DNA of 64,000 nt from Maricaulis sp034670125 (GCF_034670125.1 NZ_JAXMOC010000001.1:248001-312000); one strand, 5' to 3'; positions 8,868 through 17,119 are shown, numbered from the stretch's first letter. Numbers and translations: made by a program. The notes: generated by a model not told the origin, from the letters alone.

Positions 8868-8919
8868 TGCGGGTATATCCGTTGGCATGCGGGCATTTTG
8901 TGGGTAGATTTGCGGGTAT
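8868..8919 (+). promoter_or_regulatory. Putative integrase arm-binding repeats, left end
   Basis: Four copies of TG(C/T)GGG(T/C)A start at 8868, 8888, 8899 and 8911. The last three are spaced 11-12 bases, one helical turn. Two matching copies lie near the right end. They sit in the 180-base leader between tRNA-Leu and the integrase start, where arm sites and the int promoter are expected. Confidence 0.5.
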
Positions 8920-8957
8920 CCCGAACCTGTCACGGGGTAGCCGTGAGAGGCCCGCAC

Positions 8958-10169
8958 ATGCCGCTTTCCGATCTTCAGGTGCGCCAGTTCAATCCGCGCG
9001 AAAAAGACTACAAGAAAGCCGATGGCGGCGGCCTGTATGTGCAGGTCCAGAAAACCGGGTCGAAGCTCTGGCGGATGCGGTACCGCTTCAACGGCAAAGA
9101 GAACATTCTCTCATTCGGCCCCTATCCGGCCATCAGCCTGGCGAGAGCGCGCGAATTGCGGGCTGAGGCCAAGACGCTTCTCGCCGAGGGGATAGACCCC
9201 AGCGCACACGCCAAGGAGAAGAAGGCGGCGGAGGCAGCCCTTACCGAACACACGTTCAAGAAGATCGCTGCTGAACTGATGGCCAAGCTCCGAAGGGAGA
9301 AAAAGGCCGAAGTCACCCTGAAGAAGAAACAATGGGTGCTGGACATGGCCTATGGAGATTTTGGCGACCGGCCCATCACCGCAATCAGCGCTGCCGATAT
9401 TCTGGCGACACTCCGCAAGGTGGAAGCAAAAGGCAAATTCGAAACCGCCAAGAGACTTCGCGCGACCATCGGGCAGGTGTTTCGCTACGCCATCGCAACG
9501 GCGCGGGCAGACAATGACCCCACCTATGGGCTGAGGGGCGCATTGATCGCCCCCAAGGTTTCCCACATGGCGGCGATCACGGACCTCAAGCAGTTTGGCA
9601 AGCTGATCCGCGCGATCTGGGCCTATGAAAGCGGCTCGCCATCCACGCGGGCTGCGCTGAAGCTCATGGCCTTGCTCTACCCGCGCCCCGGTGAATTGCG
9701 GCTGGCACTCTGGGAAGAGTTTGATCTTGAGCGCGCAACCTGGACGATACCCGCCGCGCGCACGAAAATGCGCCGGGAACACACCAAACACCTGCCGCCA
9801 TTGGCGGTGGACATATTGCGGACACTGCAAGCCGAGACCGGCAGCAATTACCGCGCCTTTCCGTCATCCCTCGCCCGCGACCGGCCCATCAGCGAGAACA
9901 CGCTAAATCAGGCACTCCGGCGCATTGGATTCGACAAGGATCAGCACACATCGCACGGCTTCCGGGCCAGCGCGTCCAGCCTGCTCAACGAAAGCGGGCG
10001 CTGGAATGCTGATGCCATCGAAGCCGAACTTGGGCATATTGGTGCGGACGAAGTGCGCCGTGCCTACCACCGGGCACGGTATTGGGATGAACGCGTGAAG
10101 ATGGCGGACTGGTGGGCAGGGAAGATTGCTGAATTCGTTCCCACGGGGCAACGCAATGACCAAAAATAG
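8958..10169 (+). CDS. P4-type tyrosine integrase (DUF4102 + phage integrase domain)
   Basis: A 403-residue site-specific recombinase. The N-terminal arm-binding domain (about 1-85) has GGGLYVQVQKTGSKLWRMRY and FGPYPAISLARARE, followed by a core-binding SAM-like domain and the catalytic domain. Catalytic residues visible are Arg in RPGELRLALWEE, His-x-x-Arg in SHGFRASASS, His in AELGHI and the nucleophile Tyr in YHRARYWDERV. The ATG at 8958 has GAGAGG seven bases upstream. Its position just after tRNA-Leu and the shared 3' repeat make it the enzyme for this island. Its end overlaps the next gene by 14 bases. Confidence 0.93.
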   Translation: MPLSDLQVRQFNPREKDYKKADGGGLYVQVQKTGSKLWRMRYRFNGKENILSFGPYPAISLARARELRAEAKTLLAEGIDPSAHAKEKKAAEAALTEHTFKKIAAELMAKLRREKKAEVTLKKKQWVLDMAYGDFGDRPITAISAADILATLRKVEAKGKFETAKRLRATIGQVFRYAIATARADNDPTYGLRGALIAPKVSHMAAITDLKQFGKLIRAIWAYESGSPSTRAALKLMALLYPRPGELRLALWEEFDLERATWTIPAARTKMRREHTKHLPPLAVDILRTLQAETGSNYRAFPSSLARDRPISENTLNQALRRIGFDKDQHTSHGFRASASSLLNESGRWNADAIEAELGHIGADEVRRAYHRARYWDERVKMADWWAGKIAEFVPTGQRNDQK

Positions 10170-10926
10170 ACAACTGGAAATCAAGTTAGCGAAAGGCGTG
10201 CCGTACGACAGACACGATCTTTCGCAGCAACACAATGGGGTTATTGGCGATTTCAATGATCTGTCTAAGGCGTTCAAATCCAACCCAACAATCGAAAACT
10301 ACGTCCAGCTAAGGCGCTCGAATCCTGAAGCATTGATCGAGATAGCCACGAGCTGGTCTATGGATTGGCTCTTCGCGAACGCTGACATTCTCGAGCAACA
10401 CGGCATAGACCCGCAAACAGTGGCCGGGGCTCTTGATGCTGATCCGGCCTGCATCAGTGAGGTCAGCCTACAGCTGATGGAGCGCCTGATTGAGCGGGAG
10501 GCCATGGAATCAGCGGGTGAAACCCATGTCCAAAGCCGCGGAAAGGCAATCGGCAATAGCCTCGTAAGCTATCTGATAGCCATGATGTTGGATGCATTGG
10601 ATTGGAATGACGAGTTGCATATTCCGAGAGACCTCATGGTCTTGATAAAGCATCAAACTGGTGCTGACCGCTCATCGGAAGACAAAGCTATGGAGACGCG
10701 CAATAATCGCTTCAACTCGACGTGGATAGCGGCACAACTACGGTATCAAGGTCAACCGGGTTCGATACGACAAGTCGCGAGAATTTTGAATCTCAACCCC
10801 TCAACTGTTACCAGATGGTTCAATGACGGCAGCACCTTTGAGGACGAGGTACAGCAACAATTAGCGGTCCTCCGCAGCGATATGATGGCAGAATACAGGG
10901 AACGTCTGGATAGCTACAGGCCATAG
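10156..10926 (+). CDS. Unknown island protein with C-terminal helix-turn-helix
   Basis: I do not recognise this 256-residue protein. It is acidic and soluble, with no signal peptide or membrane segment. Near residues 200-222, SIRQVARILNLNPSTVTRWF reads like a helix-turn-helix of the resolvase/MerR-like kind, so DNA binding is likely. The middle has EAMESAGETHVQSRGKAIGN followed by a hydrophobic helix. The ATG at 10156 lies inside the integrase end (14-base overlap), implying cotranscription with it. A role in integration or excision control is possible but is inference. Codon use is more AT-rich than the integrase. Confidence 0.7.
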   Translation: MTKNRQLEIKLAKGVPYDRHDLSQQHNGVIGDFNDLSKAFKSNPTIENYVQLRRSNPEALIEIATSWSMDWLFANADILEQHGIDPQTVAGALDADPACISEVSLQLMERLIEREAMESAGETHVQSRGKAIGNSLVSYLIAMMLDALDWNDELHIPRDLMVLIKHQTGADRSSEDKAMETRNNRFNSTWIAAQLRYQGQPGSIRQVARILNLNPSTVTRWFNDGSTFEDEVQQQLAVLRSDMMAEYRERLDSYRP

Positions 10927-11036
10927 TGTTGCACCCAAATCCACGTGCGCAACACCCTGTCCGTTTGCGAACAATAGAGTGCGCTGCCAATCGGTGGCGT
11001 GCGACACTGGCCGCTAAGCCAGCATCGAGACGCATC

Positions 11037-11243
11037 ATGCTGCCTACCCCCGCACTTCCCGAAACAGGCCTCGTTCGCTTGAAATCCATCCTCGCCCCGC
11101 AAGGCCCCATCCCGGTCAGCAAATCGACCTGGTGGCAGGGCGTGCGGGATGGGCGCTTTCCCAAGCCTCAGAAGCTGGGCGCTCGAGTGACCGTCTGGCG
11201 TGTGGAGGATATCCGCGCCTTGATCGAACACGGCGCGGCGTAG
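11037..11243 (+). CDS. AlpA-like small DNA-binding regulator
   Basis: A 68-residue protein with the AlpA/excisionase-type winged helix-turn-helix: ETGLVRLKSI, PVSKSTWWQGVRDGRFPKPQ, and WRVEDIRALIE at the end. AlpA proteins in P4-like islands activate integrase expression or act as directionality factors, so it probably controls this element's excision. The ATG at 11037 has GAGA upstream; a longer reading from 10926 has an atypical N-terminus. It is in the usual place shortly downstream of the integrase. Confidence 0.75.
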   Translation: MLPTPALPETGLVRLKSILAPQGPIPVSKSTWWQGVRDGRFPKPQKLGARVTVWRVEDIRALIEHGAA

Positions 11244-11266
11244 GTGGCGATGTCAGGCGCAAGCCC

Positions 11267-11653
11267 GTGTCGCAACCTACATACCCAAGCAGTCGCCATG
11301 ATCGCCCGCACGCGCGGCTCTATGATCACTGGCTAAAACACCCGGCATGGATCGAGCTGTCGCCACCGGCCTTCAAGATCATCGCGATGCTGTTGGCGTC
11401 CTACAGGCCGGACAAGCCCAATGCCTACCCGGTAGGCGAGCGGCGAATGGCCAGACGGTGCGGATGCGCGCCTGCCACCGCCAGGAAGGCCGTGGATGAA
11501 CTCATGGCACGTGGTTTCCTGAGGCAAGAGCGCAAGGGCGGCAACCGGGGCAATGCGGCAAGCCGGGAGCGCGTGGCCTCACTCACCGGCTATGACACCG
11601 AGGCGGCTGCCGGGGATCCGAACCTGCCGATCAAGACATGGAAAGGCGCATGA
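11267..11653 (+). CDS. Winged-helix protein of island, replication-initiator-like
   Basis: A predicted 128-residue protein from a GTG at 11267; the start is uncertain because no clear ribosome site is visible. It contains ARLYDHWLKHPAWIELSPPA followed by AFKIIAMLLASYRP and a helix-turn-helix segment, ARRCGCAPATARKAVDELMA, then a wing (RGFLRQERKGG). This layout resembles helix-turn-helix proteins and N-terminal domains of replication initiators found in proteobacterial islands and plasmids. The C-terminus is short and unlike Rep catalytic domains. It may regulate or start replication of an excised form, but function is inferred only from the fold. Confidence 0.6.
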   Translation: MSQPTYPSSRHDRPHARLYDHWLKHPAWIELSPPAFKIIAMLLASYRPDKPNAYPVGERRMARRCGCAPATARKAVDELMARGFLRQERKGGNRGNAASRERVASLTGYDTEAAAGDPNLPIKTWKGA

Positions 11654-11944
11654 AAACGGGACGCCACAAATCAGCGGCATGAACGCGTCAAATCTGATGC
11701 GCTGGGGGGAGCGCTGTCGAATGCCCCGACCGGCTCGAAAACCCAAGCCTGATTGAAGGCCTCAATGCGTTTCGACCTGTCCGGAAAAGCTGCGTCCACC
11801 CGTATAGCATTGAGCGAGCGCGCATCACCAAGCCAAAGCCGGACCCAAGCCCGGCACGGATACCCCCGCCGCTGGGGGCGCACGACACACCGATCTGATC
11901 ATCAGTTTCGCAAGCGATTTCGCAAAAACGGAGACGGCTTCACA
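11654..11944. other. Intergenic region of island, no gene supported
   Basis: These 291 bases lie between two island genes. Open frames exist in several phases but none has a ribosome site, a recognisable domain or a convincing start. They probably hold the promoter of the following gene. Confidence 0.5.
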
Positions 11945-12574
11945 ATGGGCGGATATGGATCGGGCAGGCCGGGCTGGAAAGACAAGGTGGAGGATTACCG
12001 CTGCCTGGACGTCAATCAGCTGCACCGGGCAGGCTGCCTTGCGCCGGGGACTTCCGGTGGCTGGCTATGGATGCGGGATGGCGAACGCGTTGCCGATATT
12101 TCCCTGCAGAGTACGGGACGGGCGCTGACCCTTTCGTTTCGGTTTCGGTGGCGGGGGGAAGACTGGCAGGACGTCCGGCAATCCGTCACGCTTGCTTCAA
12201 CGCCTTGCCGCTTCGGCGGCACGCGCCCGTGGTTCATCTGCCCCGGCGTGGTCAACGGGAAACGGTGCGGACGGCGCGTCGCGAAACTCCATGCGGGCGG
12301 TCGATACTTCCTTTGCCGGCATTGCTACCGGCTGGCCTATTCGAGCCAGTCGGAACGCGCGTTCGACCGCCTCTTGCGCCGGGCCAACAAGCTGCGCACC
12401 GCGCTGGGCGGGGAGCCAGGCACCGGTTCCCTGATCGCTTGCAAGCCAAAGGGCATGCACTGGAAAACCTATGATGCCCGCGTGGCAGAGATCGATCAGC
12501 TGGAAGAGGCCGCCAATCGGCTTTTCATCGCTGCCTGTCGCCACCGCTTCCCGGAAATCAGCTTGTTTCTATGA
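11945..12574 (+). CDS. MGGYGSGR-type island protein with Cys zinc-ribbon motif
   Basis: A 209-residue protein of unknown function. It begins MGGYGSGRPG, a signature I associate with small proteins recurring in alphaproteobacterial islands. The middle (about 95-135) has paired cysteines: CPGVVNGKRCGRRVAKLH and then FLCRHCYRLAYSSQ. They form a likely zinc ribbon with CxxC at its second half. The C-terminus is helical and basic (RLLRRANKLR). The ATG at 11945 has GGAG ten bases upstream. Nucleic-acid binding is plausible. It is the last gene of the left-to-right island operon. Confidence 0.65.
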   Translation: MGGYGSGRPGWKDKVEDYRCLDVNQLHRAGCLAPGTSGGWLWMRDGERVADISLQSTGRALTLSFRFRWRGEDWQDVRQSVTLASTPCRFGGTRPWFICPGVVNGKRCGRRVAKLHAGGRYFLCRHCYRLAYSSQSERAFDRLLRRANKLRTALGGEPGTGSLIACKPKGMHWKTYDARVAEIDQLEEAANRLFIAACRHRFPEISLFL

Positions 12575-12813
12575 CAGTCAAACTCGTTACTCGCTCAGGT
12601 TAGATCGACCAGCGAATCGCTCGAGTGAAGGTGTCATCGATTCCTGTGGCGAGTTTGGCTCTGAACTTGGCCGCGCAGGTCTCCCCGATCCAGCATCCAA
12701 CCGGGGGCAATGAAAATTGGCAGAACTATCGTTCTTGCTTCGCTGGCCTACTGAATGAGGGATTAGGGAAATCGCGTCTTCGACGGCAGTGAAACAACTC
12801 ACAAATCGGCAAA

Positions 12814-15714
12814 CTACCCCAAAGCTAGACAGTCATCTGAATAGAACTCGGGATTTTTGGAAAACCTTTCGGGTAAACCCGGGCCAAAGATTTCACTTCC
12901 TCGAGCTTCTAATTCGTTCAGTTGTTGATTGAGTTCGAAAAGAAATCTGAGCGCATCAACCTTCGGTGTCATTCCATAGCAGGCACGCACGGCTGCTTCC
13001 AATTTGGCTTTAGCTTCATCGACCGGATGATCGCCGGGAAGCTCGGCTGAGCGATACAACTCACGCAAAGTGAAGCCATGTTTCTCGCAGAGCGACCTTC
13101 GAAGATTTCTCAATTCACGTGCTGCCTTGGCTACAGCAAGCGCATCCTTCAATGTGGGTTTCTGAGGCCATGGAAATGAATCGAACACCGAATTTGACGT
13201 GTAGCGAAAATCTTCGCGAAGTGTGGAGCATCGCTCGACAAACCAATTCCAGTGAACATCAGACTGAAGGATTCCGAACGAGTAATCGTCTTCCAAAACA
13301 AACACCGTCAGTGCGTCTCCTGGGTGTATAGTCGGACTTAAAAACTCAAAAATTGGCCGTTTGGTCACTCGGCCACACACAATATATCTCTTCACATTGG
13401 TTATGGCGCGCATCAAATCTGAACGGCGGTAAGACAGCGTCCACCAGCGCCTCAAGAAACCTTCATGATGGCGATTAAGTCGGGCGGTCGGATCAATGGC
13501 TTTGAGCGCTTCGTTCTTTTCTTGCTCCTTTAATGCAGCCTGTTCGCGCTTGGGCAGAACTGTTTGCTGAAGCATGCTAAATAGCGGCTCGAACTCACGC
13601 GCTTCCAATTGGTCCCTCTCTCCAAAATCGATTACATACCGTGAAGGTAGGCTATCGGGAGACCCAACCAGGTCGTTTGCAATCAAATAGGGGAAGAGAA
13701 CATCTTTCAGTGCTGGGTTGCCTTTTATCTGCGCTTCAGCATCGTCTCGATTTAGCAGAAATGCTTTGTGTCCGTGAGTTTGACCTTGGGCGCATCCAAA
13801 TCCGGCACTGTTGGTTCGCAACGTCTTAGCTTTGGTGACATCGACGCCAAAAGACAGCGACGACGAAATTGAAGCTCTGTCCTCGTAGCGCCACCCCCCC
13901 AGAGGATCAGAACCTTGTTGAAGGTAAAGACGTTTTGGGACGTCCGATTTTCCCTTGATCCAATTGACAATCGACACATGTACTGCGGCGTCGCCGGACC
14001 ATGGCATACTAGAAACAGCTTCGGTGATCATACCGCCCTCGGAAGTGATATAATCTAGCCCGCCTTCCCTCGAATAATTCTGCCGTATCGAGTTTGTTCC
14101 AACCAAACCCGCACGACCGCCTTTATCGAGATGATCATGAGCCAGCCGGAACCAATAGACGCAATAATCTGCCAGACCCGGCACATCAGGATGGGCCGCT
14201 CGCAGACGATGGACATACTCCACCCCAAGTTCGTCCTGAATCTTATTTTTGCTCTGAAAAGGGGGATTTCCGATTATCGCATCAACTTCCGGCCACTCAC
14301 AAAACAGTGCGTCATCCTGGGAGATGTTTTCGTCTAGGTTGTCCAAAGGTAGGCCCTCATTGAAACCTAGTTCCATTTCGTCTCTGCCAAGCTGATCCAG
14401 TGCCTCATCCAGGGCCAGCTTCTTCGCAAGCATCAATGTCACCTTTGAAAGCTCCACAGCGAATGAATCTACGTCCAATCCATAAAACTGATTTGGACTT
14501 ACAATGCTCGCAGTGATGGATTGCTTGGCAACATTTTTAGCCGAGAAGCGGTCCTCCATCCGGCGTAAAATGCGTAGGTCTAACCGAGCCAGCTCTCTGT
14601 ATGCGGTGTAAAGGAAATTACCGCTGCCACAGGCAGGATCAAGAACGCGATACTCCATCAACTCCCGTCGCAGATTGATCAAATCCTGCAATCGTTTTGT
14701 TGAATCAATACGGTCGATCCAAGGCTCTACGATTGTTGGTCTGACAATCCGATGAATGTCGGATTCCGACGTGAAGTGAGCACCAAACGCATGCCGCGCC
14801 GATTTATCCATGCTCTGTTGGAAGAGCGTTCCGAAAATAACTGGATTGATTTTTGACCAATCTTCGGTCGCAGCACCTTCATTGCCGCCGATCATTTTCA
14901 ACTCATCCGAACTTAGTTCAATGGGTTCAACTTTATTGAACAAGCCCCCGTTAAAATATCGAACACCTTTGAACCTGCCGCCTTTCGCGGGTTCCTCAGT
15001 GTCCATCTGTCTGAACAATCCACCGAATAGATCGAACGACGATTGACCGTTGTTCAGGCAATCATAGACGATGTTGACCACGGTTCCAGACGGAAGAAGG
15101 TCAATGTCTTCCGCGAACATTGCGACCATCAACTGAAGAACAAACCGCTGAGCCGCATCACGGCCGACCGGATTCAAGTTCCTCTCGGTCACTGATCTGA
15201 AGAGCGCTGCCATCTTGTCGGCGGCGGAGCGTGACACGGCTTCGCGATCATTTTCAAAAATCGGTCTAGGATCGTGACGGAAAAGGAAGTTTAGTGCCGT
15301 GTAGCGCTTGGGCAGCTCATCAATCGAGACAATATCGACTGGGTCATTTAGTTGTCGGTCGAAATCGTAAATGTAGAACTCGTCGAAATTGCATAAGACG
15401 ACGTACCGTGGCCGGTCGGGGACGGCATTGATCCAATATTCGAAAGCTTGATCGTAATGTCGGCTAAGCTTCTCTCCCGATTTCTTCATTTCGATGAGGA
15501 CGCGGGGTTTCCAAACAAGATCGGCAAAGGCGGTCCCTTTCGCATCTGCCTTCTTAATCCGGTATTCTAGGCCCGCACCAGCTTCCTTGTACCCATCGTG
15601 TCCGAATGCTTGAAAAAGCCTATCGCAGAAAACCTGCGCCTCACCCTTTTCATCGCCGCTAAGCGTCGCTCTGTAGGCCACGAATTTCTTGAGGCGCTCT
15701 ACTTCTTCGGACAC
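12814..15714 (-). CDS. MmeI-like class IIL restriction-modification enzyme
   Basis: A 966-residue single-chain enzyme expected to methylate adenine in an asymmetric site and cleave at a distance. The N-terminal PD-(D/E)XK nuclease has Asp65, Glu75 and Lys77 (FADLVWKPRVLIEMKKSG), the D-X9-E-X-K spacing known from MmeI. A helical connector follows (about 160-340), then an N6-adenine methylase with motif I DPACGSGNF at 359-367 and motif IV NPPF at 483-486, then a target-recognition region (about 600-870). The GTG start at 15714 has GGAG six bases upstream. There is no separate specificity or restriction subunit. The gene is markedly AT-richer than its surroundings, indicating acquisition. Confidence 0.8.
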   Translation of the reverse strand: MSEEVERLKKFVAYRATLSGDEKGEAQVFCDRLFQAFGHDGYKEAGAGLEYRIKKADAKGTAFADLVWKPRVLIEMKKSGEKLSRHYDQAFEYWINAVPDRPRYVVLCNFDEFYIYDFDRQLNDPVDIVSIDELPKRYTALNFLFRHDPRPIFENDREAVSRSAADKMAALFRSVTERNLNPVGRDAAQRFVLQLMVAMFAEDIDLLPSGTVVNIVYDCLNNGQSSFDLFGGLFRQMDTEEPAKGGRFKGVRYFNGGLFNKVEPIELSSDELKMIGGNEGAATEDWSKINPVIFGTLFQQSMDKSARHAFGAHFTSESDIHRIVRPTIVEPWIDRIDSTKRLQDLINLRRELMEYRVLDPACGSGNFLYTAYRELARLDLRILRRMEDRFSAKNVAKQSITASIVSPNQFYGLDVDSFAVELSKVTLMLAKKLALDEALDQLGRDEMELGFNEGLPLDNLDENISQDDALFCEWPEVDAIIGNPPFQSKNKIQDELGVEYVHRLRAAHPDVPGLADYCVYWFRLAHDHLDKGGRAGLVGTNSIRQNYSREGGLDYITSEGGMITEAVSSMPWSGDAAVHVSIVNWIKGKSDVPKRLYLQQGSDPLGGWRYEDRASISSSLSFGVDVTKAKTLRTNSAGFGCAQGQTHGHKAFLLNRDDAEAQIKGNPALKDVLFPYLIANDLVGSPDSLPSRYVIDFGERDQLEAREFEPLFSMLQQTVLPKREQAALKEQEKNEALKAIDPTARLNRHHEGFLRRWWTLSYRRSDLMRAITNVKRYIVCGRVTKRPIFEFLSPTIHPGDALTVFVLEDDYSFGILQSDVHWNWFVERCSTLREDFRYTSNSVFDSFPWPQKPTLKDALAVAKAARELRNLRRSLCEKHGFTLRELYRSAELPGDHPVDEAKAKLEAAVRACYGMTPKVDALRFLFELNQQLNELEARGSEIFGPGLPERFSKNPEFYSDDCLALG

Positions 15715-16034
15715 CTGCTACTCCTCGGCTCGTCGCAATCGTCGAAACAATCGCTCTGCTAATCAATCAGGGGGTTTCTGAACTTGTAATTGTTCCATAC
15801 TCTTCGGCAAGTCGCTTATCCTGCGTTTTCGGTCGCGTTACCGGTTGCGGAACCCACACCAATGCGCCCCCGCCGCTACCATCCGGCTGATTTTCTGAGA
15901 CTAGAAATTTCCGGTTTTTCCAGGCAGGAAGAGCTGATTGCGCGAAGCGGCGCAATATGGGAATCGATTGGCGGGAGGCGTCCCCAGGTCGCGCCACCAC
16001 TTTCCCGTTGAAAATGGCATCAGGTCTATTGGTT
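15715..16034. other. Island right-end non-coding region
   Basis: No supported gene lies between the methylase start and the right arm repeats. This stretch should hold the promoter of the restriction-modification gene. A minus-strand open frame (15767-16069) runs through the arm repeats and is not convincing. Confidence 0.5.
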
Positions 16035-16055
16035 TGCGGGTAGATTTGCGGGTAC
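16035..16055 (+). promoter_or_regulatory. Putative integrase arm-binding repeats, right end
   Basis: TGCGGGTAG (16035) and TGCGGGTAC (16047) are 12 bases apart and match the left-end repeats, including the shared context GGGTAGATTTGCGGGTA. They lie about 60 bases inside attR. Confidence 0.5.
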
Positions 16056-16117
16056 TTTGTGACTGTCAAATATTTTTTGTTGGGAGTTTCAGCGCCTTAC
16101 GCCCACGAATCGATGCC

Positions 16118-16136
16118 TCTCCTGGCACCATTGCTT
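16118..16136 (+). repeat. attR: imperfect copy of tRNA-Leu 3' end
   Basis: TCTCCTGGCACCATTGCTT repeats the tRNA 3' end and its flank with one base deleted. It marks the island's right junction. Confidence 0.7.
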
Positions 16137-16156
16137 CAGAACTATAGCGACGATTG

Positions 16157-16186
16157 AACGGTCCGCTTGGCGGGCCGTTTTCGTTT
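16157..16186 (+). terminator. Rho-independent terminator, probably the original tRNA-Leu terminator
   Basis: AACGGTCCGC (16157-16166) pairs with GCGGGCCGTT (16170-16179) over 10 base pairs, with one G-T pair and a 3-base loop, followed by TTCGTTT. It sits 20 bases past attR, where the uninterrupted tRNA gene would have ended. Confidence 0.7.
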
Positions 16187-16280
16187 GTGGGTTGGCCGCT
16201 CACGAAAATGCCCGACTGCGGGGGACCACAGCCGGGCGTGTTTCACCTGTCTGCTTCGTACAGGTCGTAAGGTCTCGCGC

Positions 16281-16709
16281 TTACGAGCCGGTCGAGACCG
16301 GGGTGGTGCGGCGCTGGATGTTGAAGCTGCCGCTGTCACCGGGCTGGAGATAGGCGCGGCAGAAGCCGGCTTCGGTCACCGTGAACGGGCATTCCAGCTG
16401 GGTGTGTTCCACATTGAGGGTGAGGCGCAGCTCGCCGCGATCCGGTACCGAATAGGTGCACAGGCCGCTGACCACATCACCGACCGAGAAGCGGCCATTG
16501 TCGAGCGGGCCGCGGCCACGCTCACGGGTGGCGACGTTGTCGCCGTCACCCTGGGTGAGCCGGCAGGACACTTCCCAAGCGCGCTCGCCCGTCATCTCGA
16601 GCAGAAAGGCCTCGCCACTGTCGGGCGCCTGCGCCGGTGCCGTGGCTGGCACCAGGAGGGCGACGGACGCAGCGAGGGAAGCCGCGATCATCGTGCCGTG
16701 TCTCTTCAT
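16281..16709 (-). CDS. Small secreted protein, unknown
   Basis: A 142-residue protein with a signal peptide (cleavage near PAQA, residue 27). The mature part has four Cys (VSCRLTQ, GLCTYSV, LECPFTV, GFCRAYL), suggesting two periplasmic disulfides, and is beta-rich. I do not recognise the family. The ATG at 16709 follows AAGGGAG with a 6-base gap, a strong ribosome site. It is monocistronic and divergent from the O-acetyltransferase gene, across a 410-base region with regulatory motifs. Confidence 0.75.
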   Translation of the reverse strand: MKRHGTMIAASLAASVALLVPATAPAQAPDSGEAFLLEMTGERAWEVSCRLTQGDGDNVATRERGRGPLDNGRFSVGDVVSGLCTYSVPDRGELRLTLNVEHTQLECPFTVTEAGFCRAYLQPGDSGSFNIQRRTTPVSTGS

Positions 16710-16756
16710 TGTGGTCTCCCTTCTGCGAGCAAGCCGAGCCTGCGACTAGCCTGAGC

Positions 16757-16788
16757 CTGTGAGGCACCGGGTCTGTGAGGAACCGGGC
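16757..16788. repeat. Two tandem 16-base repeats
   Basis: CTGTGAGGCACCGGGT is followed directly by CTGTGAGGAACCGGGC, with two differences. They lie 48 bases upstream of the small secreted protein's start and could be an operator or a simple duplication. Confidence 0.5.
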
Positions 16789-16870
16789 CTGCAAGCGACA
16801 TGTCCGAGCCGCATACAACACGCGGACCTGATAATGACACGCATGGTACAGCCTGTGCGCCAATTGTAAA

Positions 16871-16884
16871 GTCCGTGTACGGAC
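16871..16884. promoter_or_regulatory. Palindrome GTCCGT-GT-ACGGAC, possible operator
   Basis: This perfect 6-base inverted repeat with a 2-base centre lies in the divergent intergenic region, within an AT-richer stretch. Confidence 0.35.
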
Positions 16885-16974
16885 GTTCGAATGACTTTCA
16901 CAACACCCGACTTGTGCTGTGATTATAGGCGGTTCCGGGCCTAACCGGATACGCCCGGGCGCAACTGCAACGTC

Positions 16975-16989
16975 TTAACGGTGGGTTAA
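16975..16989 (+). promoter_or_regulatory. CtrA-type binding site TTAA-N7-TTAA
   Basis: TTAA at 16975-16978 and TTAA at 16986-16989 are separated by exactly seven bases, the consensus for the alphaproteobacterial cell-cycle regulator CtrA. The site is 131 bases before the O-acetyltransferase start and 266 bases from the divergent gene. Confidence 0.55.
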
Positions 16990-17020
16990 TCGGGTGACAT
17001 CCGGCTCAAACCGCGCGCCC

Positions 17021-17041
17021 TGTGGACAATCCTGTGGATAA
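17021..17041 (-). promoter_or_regulatory. Two DnaA-box-like nonamers
   Basis: TGTGGATAA (17033-17041) is the exact complement of TTATCCACA. TGTGGACAA (17021-17029) differs at one position. They are spaced 12 bases and lie 32 bases after the CtrA-type site. Confidence 0.45.
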
Positions 17042-17119
17042 TCCTGATGCGTGCAGGCCTGCCTTGCCGCCCGGGTGGCGGACGGCTAGCGTCGCTCTCA
17101 CCTCCGGCGCGGCGCGGTC

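Noticed and set aside
11553..11756. 67-codon frame overlapping the winged-helix gene
   Set aside because: It lies mostly inside another reading frame and lacks a ribosome site or domain.
15767..16069. 100-codon minus-strand frame at the island right end
   Set aside because: It reads through the arm-type repeats, and the similar peptide at the left end arises from the same repeats; no ribosome site.
17021..17041. DnaA boxes as a chromosomal replication origin
   Set aside because: Only two boxes, no AT-rich unwinding region, and no hemE, dnaA, parAB or gidA-type neighbours; a regulatory site is more likely.
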